This document shows, one piece after another, positions 1-12,300 of a stretch of 64,000 nt of DNA (positions within the stretch are counted from its first letter, which is position 1; every line of letters starts with the position of its first letter). Origin of the DNA: Lonicera japonica (lineage: Eukaryota; Streptophyta; Magnoliopsida; Dipsacales; Caprifoliaceae); the NCBI GenBank assembly GCA_021464415.1, contig CM038464.1:53681328-53745327 (forward strand). Direction: 5' to 3'. Position numbers and translations under genes: made by a program. The notes under the pieces were generated by a model that saw nothing but the letters and a program-made list of their open reading frames with translations, did no database searches and was not told where the DNA came from.

Positions 1-230
1 ACCAAACGAGGCCTAAAAGTTGAGTAAGTTAAACATATTAAAATATTCTAATTTTTTTTTTAAATAATAATAACACCAAACAAATAAAAATAATAAACAA
101 TGACAATTCAAATTTATACAAAAAAAAAAAGAAAGGGTTGAGTAACGTCTAATAATTTCCTTAGAAAGGATTAGAAAAGAGGAAATGTAGGAGATAATTT
201 GAGTGACTACCAAAGCTACACACACACAAA

Positions 231-266
231 AGAGAGAGAGAGAGAGAGGGGGAGAGGAGAGAGAAA
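231..266 (+). repeat. (AG)n microsatellite in the kinesin 5' leader
   Basis: A purine-only AG-rich run lies about 115 bp upstream of the kinesin start codon. GA/CT-rich leaders are common in plant genes. The transcription start itself cannot be fixed. The first ~225 bases of the window are AT-rich upstream sequence with no recognisable gene. Confidence 0.8.
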
Positions 267-378
267 AGCTTTTTCTCTGGCTCTGGTCCTTTGCCAGTGT
301 AGCTATAAGCTAAAGGTCCAGTTTTTTCCAAATCGGCGATTGGAATTGTGGAAACCCTAGGCCTACTAGGGGTCAGAA

Positions 379-3300
379 ATGTCGGAGCAGAGGAACAACA
401 GGTGGAACTGGGAGGTGCCTGGCTTCGAGCCTAGGAAGCCAGTTGCACGCTCCGACGACCACGCGCCGCCGTCTGCGCCTCTCTCTCGGAGGTACTCAAT
501 CTCTACCACCCCCATTCTACCACATTCCGATCTTCGGAAGCAGGCTTTGGCTCCTAAGCTTCAGAAATTGAAGGATAAAGTTAAGGTCCGTAGATTATTC
601 CAATCTTCTTTGTTTGAAAATTTCTTTTTCATTTTTTGCTTAATTATAGGTGCATTCCTACTAGTTTAATTTTTTTTTGGTACACTTGGGAGCTTGTTTG
701 GCTAAAATCCAAGTGCTGAGGTAAGTGTTGTTATTTCGATATTTAAGAGGGAAAAAGCGATGGTTGTTTTCAACTATGCATGCCAGCCAATAGCCATAAG
801 CCAATACTAAATTTTGTGCGCGCGTGTTTTTTAAATTGGATTTTTTTGAGTGCTTAATTAGGATTTATCTATTTTTGTGAAGTATGTGCAGTAGGTGGAA
901 ATAGAATATGGAAGGTTGAAACTTGAAATTTGAGCGTGGGGATGATTTAGGCTCCGTTTGTTAACAAGTTAGAAAATGATACAAAAATGATTGATTTGTG
1001 TGCGAAGTTGAAAAATGAGTCGAGTGATGTGGTGAGATGGTATCTTAGTTTTTCTCTTTTTCTCTTTCTCCATGGAATAAATTTTTGAGTGGCGTGGTAG
1101 AAATTTTTTCTAAGGAAAAACGGAGAACATCTACTCATATAAATAAGCAAGAGGTGAAGTGCATCTCATTAAATTACTCTTTTCATCTTTTAACTTCTCA
1201 TAAAAGTAATTGTTTCCAATCATTTTCCGACTTCGTGATCAATCAGAGCCTGGGTGGCAATAGGCTATGGAGGGTTGAAACTTGATATTTGTGCGCTGGC
1301 CGCTGGGCTTACTTGCCAAAGGCACTATATACATTAGCCTTTGTACATCTTTTTTTTCAACTCTTAGTGAAGCATCTTCCGATCCCAGCCCTCCAATCAA
1401 TGTAAAAATCTGCCCTTGGTATCTATGAGGATTGAGGGGCCTTGGTAGGAAAAGGGATTGGAAAGAGAATGTTAATCATTGGACGATTGAAAGAAGTTTG
1501 AAATTCAACTTACTCTTTGGATAAAAAGGAATCATGATTTAAATCCATTTATGGAAATACTGAGCAGTTAGGACGTGAAACAGAGAAGCGCATTTGTGTC
1601 GCACTACAAAATACAATATTATCTTTTGGAAATTAAAAAGACAGGGGGGGGGGGTCCGGAATGACGGGAAAATGTTCTTTTGATTTTTTAAACGTTTAAT
1701 TGGTACAAAATTGATACAGCAAGTCAGCGATCCTTTGCCGGGAAATTGTGGTGGAGGCATTACAGTTATATAGTTGCTGTGGACTCGCCAAATTGATAAT
1801 GGTATCGAAGTTTTTTCTTTAGTCAAGCTTGAGTGGAATTGTGTAAGACAGATACTAATGGAGATCCTTCACTCAGAGATGAACGAGGATCCCATCACTG
1901 TCAAGAATGAGCTAAGCCTTAAACATTGGTATGCAAACAAGAGAGCAGTAAATCTGTTAATGTCAGAACAGATCTAGATCTAGCAATATAAGTGGCTTTG
2001 TTATTTGGTGGAGAGGAATTGAAGGACAAAAGAGAGCGGGAATGTGCATTAATATTATAGTTGAGTAGTATCGGGTTTTGTATCGGGTTTTGTCAATTCT
2101 AGTTGAGTAGTAGGGATTGGTTAGAGAAGGAGAGGCTATGGAAGGTTTGAAGAGCATGAATAGGGATAAAGCGCTTGGTCCAGAAGAATTTACTTGGGTC
2201 TTCTCTGGAAGTTGTTGGTTACATCGAGAGAATGGTGCTAGTGATGCTTCATTTGACCTCTTTAGGACTAGTAGTTCAGTGAGCTAAAATCCGTATTCAT
2301 TTTGTTTATTTAAAAGCAATTTGGTGTATGTATGTTTAATAGAGTTAATGAGATTCAGCCTACTGGGGATTGTTTAGGATATGGATGAGAGGGTAGTGGT
2401 GTATATCGATTATCGCATTGTTTAAGAATGACACACGCTTGGTTGCGTAATGTTACAAGTGTTCTCAACGTCTATAAGGATGAATGAGCAGCTTCAGTCT
2501 TATCATTAATTGGAACGATCTCAATTCAAGATCCCTGTGTATTGTTGACTAGATTACTTACATGAATTTTGTAGGTAATGAAAGTGCACCTTACATCCAA
2601 ATTTTGTAGGTAGTGACAGTGCACCTTACATTCAAATTCAACAGGGTCTTAATGTTCATGACGGAGTTGATGGTTTTGGGATCACTGGAGTTGAATGTAG
2701 CTTCTTTAGCTTCTTTTTGTGGGTTAGGTTGTATGTCTAAAATGGTCTTGTAGGTATTCGTACAAAATCTCAGGATTTTTGGATCAGCAGGATATGTGGT
2801 TCAGGGTTAGCTGTTGTCTCATTTAGTTGTGCCTTTTGGCGGTAATTTATATTGGTGGGATTTTGTGAACCAGTGGTGGAAATGATTGCCAAGTTGGTAT
2901 GAAAAATCTTACTCTTCTTGAAGGAGCCAGACAAATTACCTTCGGGGAAATATATTAGCTGATGAATTAGTAGTTGTTTTGTTAAATGATTCCTCTTTAT
3001 TATATTTTCATATTTAAATTTCCATTAGGCGTCTCCGATGCAGATTAGCTATAAAACACGAGGGGTTGTTTTGGTTGGGAGCAGGAGAGAAGAAGATTGA
3101 TTGTCTCTTTCATTGGGGTGGGGCTTATAATGCTAGGGATTATTCGTTTCTTCTTTTTTCTTTTTGTGTGTATCTGCGTGTTTGGTGATTGTCAGCCTGG
3201 TGCCAAAAACAAGGAGTTTTTGTGGAACTAGGGAAGCGATTATTGCGTCTTCCTTTGTAGTTTCCTTGTCTTTTACTGTTCATTTATTCCTTTAGCTTTG

Positions 3301-6300
3301 TGCTTCAATTTTGGCACTGTTAAGAGCCATACCTCATTTTTGAGTTTTAGTGAGATTTGTGGGATTGACTTGATGCCATTTTTTATTTCCCTCCTATTTG
3401 TGTTTGTCTTTTGAATTGGAATCCATTCTCTATTTATCAATAAATTCTTTTCTTATCGCCAAATAATTCTAAGATTTCGTTAGGACATGCAAATAAGACC
3501 TAAAATGCAAGATTAGGACAGAAAAGCAGAATTTTGTCAATGAAGACAATTGTATCAGTACAATTTTTAGCAGACCTCGTCTTTATCCTTTTTGGACCCA
3601 TAATCTTGTGGAGTACAGCCTCTCTGGTGTTGTCTATTCCTTTGACCTCTAATGTGGTTTAAAATTACATACAGATTCATTTTCCTATGATTACTCTTTG
3701 ATGAGCCACTCCTACCCTTACTCCCAAGAGAAAAAAGGTTCCCATTCACTCCTTATTTAGTTTTCTACATTGGCTAGTTAGTGAAGATTCAAGAGCCACT
3801 CTAGGGAATTTATATCCCTTCCCGGTGAATACATAGATTTGGTTTCTGCTAGTTGTTTCACATCTGACTATTAGTTTTGTGTTTGCAAGTTTAGTTGTTA
3901 TTTACATGCAATATTTGTTTTTTTCTTTCTGACATTGTCTATATTACATGTTTTGGATAGCTTGCAAAAGAAGATTATGTAGAGTTGAGACAAGAAGCCA
4001 GTGATCTCCAGGAATATTCTAATGCAAAACTTGATCGAGTTACACGTTATCTAGGTGTTCTTGCTGATAAATCCCGTAAACTAGGTATGGACTGAGTTTT
4101 GTTGTATTGTCCACATAATACCTTGAAAAACTATTTTTCAATCTGATTGTATTGATTTTTATGTCAGTTACGATTATGACATGTACCATGGTTTATTCCC
4201 TTCCGAGGCTGCTATATTACAATTAATTGAGCTGTTTTTTGTTTTCTCTTTCTTTCTTTGCTTGTACTCCTGGGGCACCTTGTTTCCTCTTCTGTACTTT
4301 CTTTTTCCTATTATTTCTGGTACAAATACTTTATTTTTTTTAATTATTCTCTATGTTGTGGTATTTCCACATCACTTTCAGGAATCCAAATTAGTGGTTT
4401 TCCACTTTTGTATTTCTTTGTACTTTCAGAACTTGTGTTTTTTTCAAGTTGTAGAAAAGTGTCCTTTTATTCTTTTGGCACATTTGTGTCTTGATTCTTC
4501 TTGCTTGGTTTTATATGGCATTTTGAGAACATGCAACAATGATGTCTATTTCAGATCAGGCTGCCCTTGAAACTGAAGCTAGAATAGCTCCATTGATGAA
4601 TGAGAAGAAAAGGTTGTTCAATGATTTATTGACAAGCAAAGGTACACATGATATCTTTGAGTCTACCCAGTTAATAAGTCTCTCAAATGCACAGGCATGT
4701 GTGTGGTATTCTAACAAAGTGACACCTTAAAGAAAATAATTTTTCCGCTCTCTACCAAAATGTTAACATTTTGTTCACTGAACTCAGCAAAGTACAAGAG
4801 GTGTTTTTATTTTTTCTGAACACTGAAATTATTTCAGGAAACATAAAGGTGTTTTGTCGAACCAGACCACTTTTTGAGGATGAAGGCTCATCTGTTGTTG
4901 AATTTCCTGATGATTCCACGATTCGCATCAATACTGGTGATGAAAATGTCTCCAATCCAAAGAAGGATTTTGAATTTGATAGGGTTTATGGACCTCATGT
5001 TGGACAAGGTGGCTGAAAATCAATTTAGTTTATTTTTTGTGCTATGTGGAGCTATGCTATGCTGGTTTTGGTAGTTGTATCGTGTATGTTTATCTAAATG
5101 AATCTTTTGACATTATGTGTGCAGCTGAACTTTTCAGTGATGTTCAGCCATTTGTGCAGTCAGCTTTGGATGGATATAATGTTTCTATATTTGCTTATGG
5201 GCAAACTAATTCAGGAAAGACACACACAATGGTCTCTCTCTCTCTCTCTCTCTCTCTGCCCCCCCACCCACACACACAATGCATTTGTTCATGAAGGGTG
5301 TGTCTTATTACACTTTTCCATGGAAAATGCTTCAACTATCGGTTGTCCATCTTTAGCAGTGTTTGACTAATTGATTGCATAATCTCTAATGGAATCAATT
5401 TCCATGATACAAATGTACAACTTGGTTTAACCTAATTTTCTCACTTTTCATGCAAATGAAAAAGTAAAAACTACCTGAACCCTGTGATTTTGTTTTCCAT
5501 TGAAAACTTTCCATGATGGGATTCAGATCTTTTTCAAGTGAGCTAATCAAACATACCCTAATTCCAACAGAACTACAGCGATAAGATGCTATAAGTATTC
5601 AGGTTTCTATTAAGAAAATTTTCTGTTATACAGATCTCACCTGCAATATGTAATTATAAACTGTATGCTAGACCTTGATGTTTCTGTGTTGAGGTTTCAT
5701 AAAGTTTTGACTTCAATTGAAAGTAAAGCATAATTATGTTGAATGTTGTGAATTTAGGAAGGATCTAGTCATGATCGTGGTTTATATGCGCGGTGCTTTG
5801 AGGAGCTGTTTGATGTATCAAACTCGGATGCAACTTCTTCTTCTCGATTTGTTTTTTCCCTCAGTATCTCAGAGCTCTATAATGAACAGGTTCCTTTTCT
5901 TTTTCTAATTATCATTATAGTTTGAGCAGAATTGTTATTATTTTCTGATGATAGATGCCATTCTTATTTTGTAGACAAGGGATTTGCTTTCAGTTTCTGA
6001 AAGCAGTCTGCCGAAAGACGGGTTTGGAACACCAGATTTTTTTGTAGATCTTGTGCAAGAAAAAGTTGACAACCCATTGGATTTCTCCAGAGTCCTCAAA
6101 ATTGCATTCCAGAATCGGGGAACCAATACAATGAAGATCAATGTTTCTCATCTGTATGGCCTATATTCTGGTCCTGATACTTGTGTGCTGTATGCCGTTC
6201 TCTGTTTTTTATTCTCCATTTAGGGGATGGTTATGCTACAAAGAGGACTACTTCCACCTCCCCCCAACCTCCAACAGAAAAATACTTAAAATATAATTAT

Positions 6301-9300
6301 AAAATTGCCAGAGTTCTACGCTATAGTTATTAATTGCGGGGAATATTCCCAAGTAGGGCATGTTGTGTTAGTGTACTCCACCAGAGGTCCTAGTCACTAC
6401 GTTGACGTTATTCACTGCTCATGAGACTTGTCCTTACTCTCAGACTGACTGTGGTTAGACGCCCATCTCACCAAGATCTTAGGGTCATGTGGTATGGAAG
6501 CTAGTGTTAGCTGCTCCTTTGATTCCACCATTTAATGCTAAATTGGTTAATGCATTTGTTGTAAATATCATAGTTGCCAGAGTAGCTTATAGTTGCAAGA
6601 CGCAACAAGCCGTTTTTCTTGATAATTTTTGTTTTTAAATAACAACCACGGGCAATTTTTATCTGTTGATCTGCTTGACCTTTGTTATTTTGTAATTATA
6701 TTTGATGCTGTATTTTTATGTACCGAAGTTGAGTAAGGACTTAATGTTAGAAGCTCTAACTGATTGATCTCCTTAATCATTTTATGCTCTGATTCTCACA
6801 TAGGAGACAAAAGAGGCACAGTGCTCTGAACTATTTCGATTTTTTCACTTAGACTGAGTGTTGTGCTCTCTTTTTCATTATTCTTGCTTCTTTGACTATA
6901 GTTTAGTGACTTGCATAAAGTTCTGCAGTTTACATGTTTTTTTGGTGGCTTTTGCATAATACGTTTTTAAGCTATTTTTAGCTTGCGAGCTTAAGATATC
7001 ACCATTAGATCAGTTGGTTCACTTGAAAGTTTGCTAGACCGTAACAATAGTGTATTGGTAAAAAGATAAAATATATTGTTATTGTACTAATGTGTTCGTA
7101 AAAATGTTCAAGTTTTCTATCATAACAGTCCGTGCTTCATAGCCAACTGTATTGTACCTTTGTAGTTGCTTGTAATATATTACTTGTTTGTAAAAATGTG
7201 GAAGACTGCAAGTTTTCTATCTAAACAATGTATATCCGCATGTATATGTGTGTATCATGTACTGCATATATTGTACTCATTTGGTTTGGAGATTTGTCTG
7301 AGAAATCTGTGTGTGTTGGCTTTTGCTGTTGCAGGATCATCACTATTCATATATACTACAACAATTTGATAACTGGAGAAAATTTATATAGTAAGCTCTC
7401 TCTAGTTGATTTGGCTGGAAGTGAAAGTTTGACCATGGAAGATGATAGTGGGGAACGTGCAACAGACTTGCTGCATGTAATGAAGTCACTTTCAGCGTAT
7501 GTAGTGCTTTCTTTCTATAGAAATAGAGAGAAATATATCTTTTATTTCATAATCATAAAGAATGAATACCAGGCACATTATATAGGCAATAACATCTTAA
7601 CTTACCTAAAATACCTATTAAGGTGGGATTCTACCAAAAATAAAATAACACAAATAAATAACTAGACTAAATAATATTGAATTATCAATACTCCCCCTCA
7701 AGTTGGTGCGAAGATATCCGTCATGCCCAACTTGCTCACTTGAAATTCGAATGGTTGCCTTAACATACCCTTGGTCAAAATATCTGCAATTTGTTGATTA
7801 GATGGAACAAAAGGAATACATATTATTCCACCCTCTAGCTTCTCTTTGATGAAGTGCCTATCAATCTCAACATGTTTTGTCCTATCATGTAATACCGGAT
7901 TGTGGGCAATACTGATAGCAGAATCGGGAGACTTATTGGCCTTTTGAGTTCTTCTAAGACCCTTTGTAGCCAAAGAACCTCACATACTCCTTGAGCCATT
8001 GATCTGAACTCAGCTCCTGCACTACTTCTAGCGACATCACTTTGCTTTTTGCTTTTCCATGTAACCAAGTTGCCCCAAAGAAACGTACAGTAGCCAGACG
8101 TGGACCGTCTATCAGTAACCGATCCAGCCCAATCAGCATTGGTGTACATATCTATCCCTCTCTTATCGTTCTTCCTGAAGAACAAACCTTTCCCTGGAGA
8201 GCCTTTGAGGTAACGAAGAATAAGGTACACAGCCTTTAGATGCTCTTCACACGGTGAGTGCATGAACTGACTAACCATGCTTACGGCAAAAGCGATGTCA
8301 GGGCGCGTATGAGACAAGTAGATTAGTTTCCCAACTAACCTTTGGTATTTTCCTGTTTCGACTGGAACACCGTCTTTAATATCTCCTAGCTTGGTATCTA
8401 GTTCTATGGGAGTATCCGATGACTTACGACCACTCATCCCAGTTTTTGACAGCAAATCCAATATATATTTTTGTTGTGAGACTACAATACCATTCTTTGA
8501 ACGGGCCACCTCCATTCCAAGGAAGTATCGTAGGTCGCCAAGATCCTTAATCTCAAATTCTCTGGCAAGATTTTGCTTCAGTCGACTCATTTCTTCAACA
8601 TCATCCCCGGTCAAAATCATATCATCAACATAAACAATAACAACAGAAAGTTTGTTTCTTGTGGACATCTTTGTGAAAAGAGTATGACCAGACTGCCCTT
8701 GATTATATCCTTGGTCCTTGAGGAACTTCGTTAATCGTTCGAACCATGCCCTAGGAGATTGTTTAAGGCCATACAAAGACTTCTTTAACTTGCAGATTTT
8801 TGTCCCAAATTCCTCAGTAAACCCAGGTGGAGGTTCCATATAAACTTCCTCTTCTAAGTCTCCATTCAAGAAGGCATTCTTTACATCTAACTGATTCAGA
8901 GGCCAGTCCAAGTTAGCTGCAACTGATAAGAGAACCCGAACTGTATTTAGTTTTGCCATTGGAGAAAAGGTTTCGGAGTAGTCGATTCCATACGTTTGAG
9001 TGAAGCCTTTAGCCCCCAGACGAGCCTTGTACCGTTCCACTGACCCATCTGAGTTGTACTTCACAGTGAATACCCACTTACAACCAACAACCGTCTTTCC
9101 TTCTGGAAGTTTTACTTTCTCCCAAGTAGCATTCTTCTCCAGCGTTCTAATCTCCTCATACACCGCTTCTCTCTATTCCAGAACATTTAAAGCCTCCTGA
9201 ACATCGTTAGGAACAACTATATTCGAAATAGAAGAGATAAACGCAGAATAGGCCGGTGAGATATTTTATATGACACAAAGTTTGAAATGGGATATTTGGG

Positions 9301-12300
9301 AGATTTCGTACAAGCTCTGACTCCTTTTCTAAGAGCAATAGGAAGATCAAGTTGATTAGACTGAGTTGACTCGGTATTATTTTGAGAACTACCTTCCGGT
9401 ATCGCAGAAGAGTCATCGTGAGTATTAGGATCCACCTCCAGGTTGGATTCTTGGGGTTACTGAGGGATGGTTTCTTTCCTTTCTTGTTCTGTAATTTTTC
9501 TAGAATAAACAAGACCTTTATACCGTTTTGCACAAATCTCTGGTCCATCGGTAGTAATCAGATTTTGGGATGACACTAGCCTTGGTTGTTCACCATTACC
9601 AACACCAGTATCTTTAATATTTAATTCATTTATTTTCCCAGATTGTGTGTTAAAATCATTAGGTGCTTGTTCATATAAAACATCAATTACCGAATTATTG
9701 AAACCACAACCACCATCTTCACTCGTGCTCTCCCCCTGAAGATGACATTCATTGTAATAGGATTGCCCCTCAAAGAAGGTGACATCCATAGAGATGTACA
9801 ATTTTTTGGAAATTGGGTCAAAACATTTGTACCCTTTCTGATTTGTAGGATAGCCTACAAAAATACATTTGTGTGCCTTTGGATCAAGTTTAGAATATTT
9901 TGGGTCATGATTATGAACAAATGCAACACTGCCAAATATTTTTAAGGGAATATCCCCTAATAGCCGAGTGTTGGGAAATATGTCAGAAAACAATTTGATA
10001 GGGGCTTTAAAATTCAAAGTTCGTGTTGGAAGACGGTTAATAAGGTAAGTAGCAATCAAAATAGCATCTCTCCAAATGTATTTTGGAACTTTAGTTTGAA
10101 AAATTAAGGCTCGAGCAACTTCAAGTAGATGTCTATTTTTTCTTTCGGCAACTCCATTCTGTTGAGGAGTATAATTACAAGAACTTTGATGAATTATCCC
10201 ATTTGTGACGAAAAAATCTCCTAACATCTTATTAAAAAATTCCTTCCCATTATCACTCCAAAAAATTTTAATTTTGGTTTGAAACTGTGTGTGTATCATG
10301 GTGTAAAAGTTTTGAAACACACTCCCAACTTCTGATTTTTCTTTTAAGAGAAAGACCCAACATACTTTAGTGTGGTCATCAATGAAGGTCATAAACCAAC
10401 GCTTGCCAGACCAAGTGGGCACTCTAGAGGGACCCCAAGCATCACTATGAATCAAGGTTGTGATTTCTTATATGGTTGAGACGGAACAACCGTGCGCTGA
10501 TGTTTTGCTAATTCACAAGATTCACACCGAAATTTAAGCAAATTTTTATTCATTAATAACTTGGGAAACAAATGCTTTAAATACTGAAAGTTTGGATGTC
10601 ATAGCAAAATCTGACTATCACTAGAAACAGAAATAGAATTAAAACAAGTTTGCCAGTTTTGCCTTCCAGAGGTAGACCCATTATTGAAGAAGTAGAGATC
10701 CCCATCCTGTTTAGCAACCCTAATCGTCTTCCCTGAATTTGAATTCTGAAATTCATAATGAGAAAACCAAAAATCAACTTGACAATTGAGATCAAGAGCT
10801 AATTTGCTGACATATATAAGATTATACGATAAATTAGGGACATGTAAGACATCTTTGAGAGTGAGAGACGGGGAGACAATTATGGTTCCTTTGCCGGCAA
10901 CCGCAGCGAAAGAACCATCAGCAATTTTAACCTTTTGATTCCCTGCACACGGAGTATATGACGAAAAAAATTCCGAGATACCGGTCATGTGGTCAGTAGC
11001 CCCTGAATCTAATATCCAGTTGCTATGGGATTTGATACAGACAATTGTAGCTGTAAACTTATTTCCTAAGGAATGAGTTTGAACCATTTTACACAGATGC
11101 TCTAATTGTTCCTTTGTGAATGGAAGTTGTTCTGAGAAAGATGGTTGCACTGAATCTGCATTGCTTGCTTGGAATGCTCGTGTTCCTCCCCTCGTTTTGT
11201 TAGCACGCTTCTTCCAATTTACTGGTTTGCCATGAAGCTTCCAACAAATATCCCTAGTATGACCTGACCACTTGCAATGATCACACCACAATTTCTGCTT
11301 TCCTCCTCGCTTATCACTGTTTACGGCTTTATCAAGGACTACTAGTGCAGAGCCCTCACCATCTATACGGGGCTCCCGTTCGTCTTTCAACATCACATAT
11401 CGTCGAGCCTCTTCTCTTCGTACCTCTGAAAACACCTCTCTGATAGTGGGCAGAGGTATTCTGCTTAAAATACGACCCCGAACTTCGTCTAAGTCCTTGT
11501 TTAGTCCAGCCAAGAAGACAAACACCCGACCTCGCTCAACCTTCTTCTTGTAACGAGCACTATCATTCGGGTTTTCCCACTCTTCAGTTTCAAACAAATC
11601 CAACTTTTGCCATATGGCCGTCATGTCATGGTAGTAGGCTGTAACCCCACGATCCCCTTGTTGCATCGTCCACAACTGGTTATTGAGTTCGAACATTTGA
11701 GAATAGTTGTCTAGATTCGAGTACGTTTCCTTAACCGTGTGCCAGATATCTCGAGCGGTTGGCAGGAACATATAGGGTTTACCGAGTCCAGCCTCCATGG
11801 AATTGATCAATCACGAGGTAACCATCGAATTCTCCTTGCGCCACGACTTAAAGCCCGGGTCGTTAGATGGTGGTGGTACCATCTCACCATTCACATAACC
11901 TAATTTTCTTTTGCCGTCAATAAACAATCTCATTGATTGTGCCCATTTGAGGTAATTCCTGCCATTCAATTTGTGACTAATATTGGCCACATGATTTTCA
12001 CTCACCAAATAAATAGTAGCAAATTGCGACATAGAATCTGTGAACGTAGAAGACGGGCTTGTGGTAGAACCACTAGACGAATCTGTGAGACCCGGATTAC
12101 TAGCACCCACCATAGCAAGTTTATAGTTCATATGGTAAAATAATCAAACTAACCAAACCAAGACCAGAATAAGGTGCGGAACTGTGAGACTAGAATAGTG
12201 CAGAACAGTACCAAACCCAACCAAACCAAGAAACAGGGACTGAATAGTGCAGAACAGTACCAAACCGCTAAACAAAACAGTGTCAAACTGAACTAAACAG

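Larger units (their letters stand above)
586..3960 (+). other. Kinesin intron 1
   Basis: A 3.4-kb intron with no credible exon. It holds a hAT-like MITE copy (about 950-1260), an 11-G homopolymer (1644-1654), a short tandem duplication (about 2567-2635) and a GT/T-rich stretch near 3030-3450 that resembles the 3' tail of a plant LINE. Confidence 0.7.

Noticed and set aside
4181..4570. A 129-residue ORF rich in Phe and Leu
   Set aside because: It lies in intron 2 and overlaps the start of exon 3 in a different frame. Its composition is that of T-rich intron sequence.
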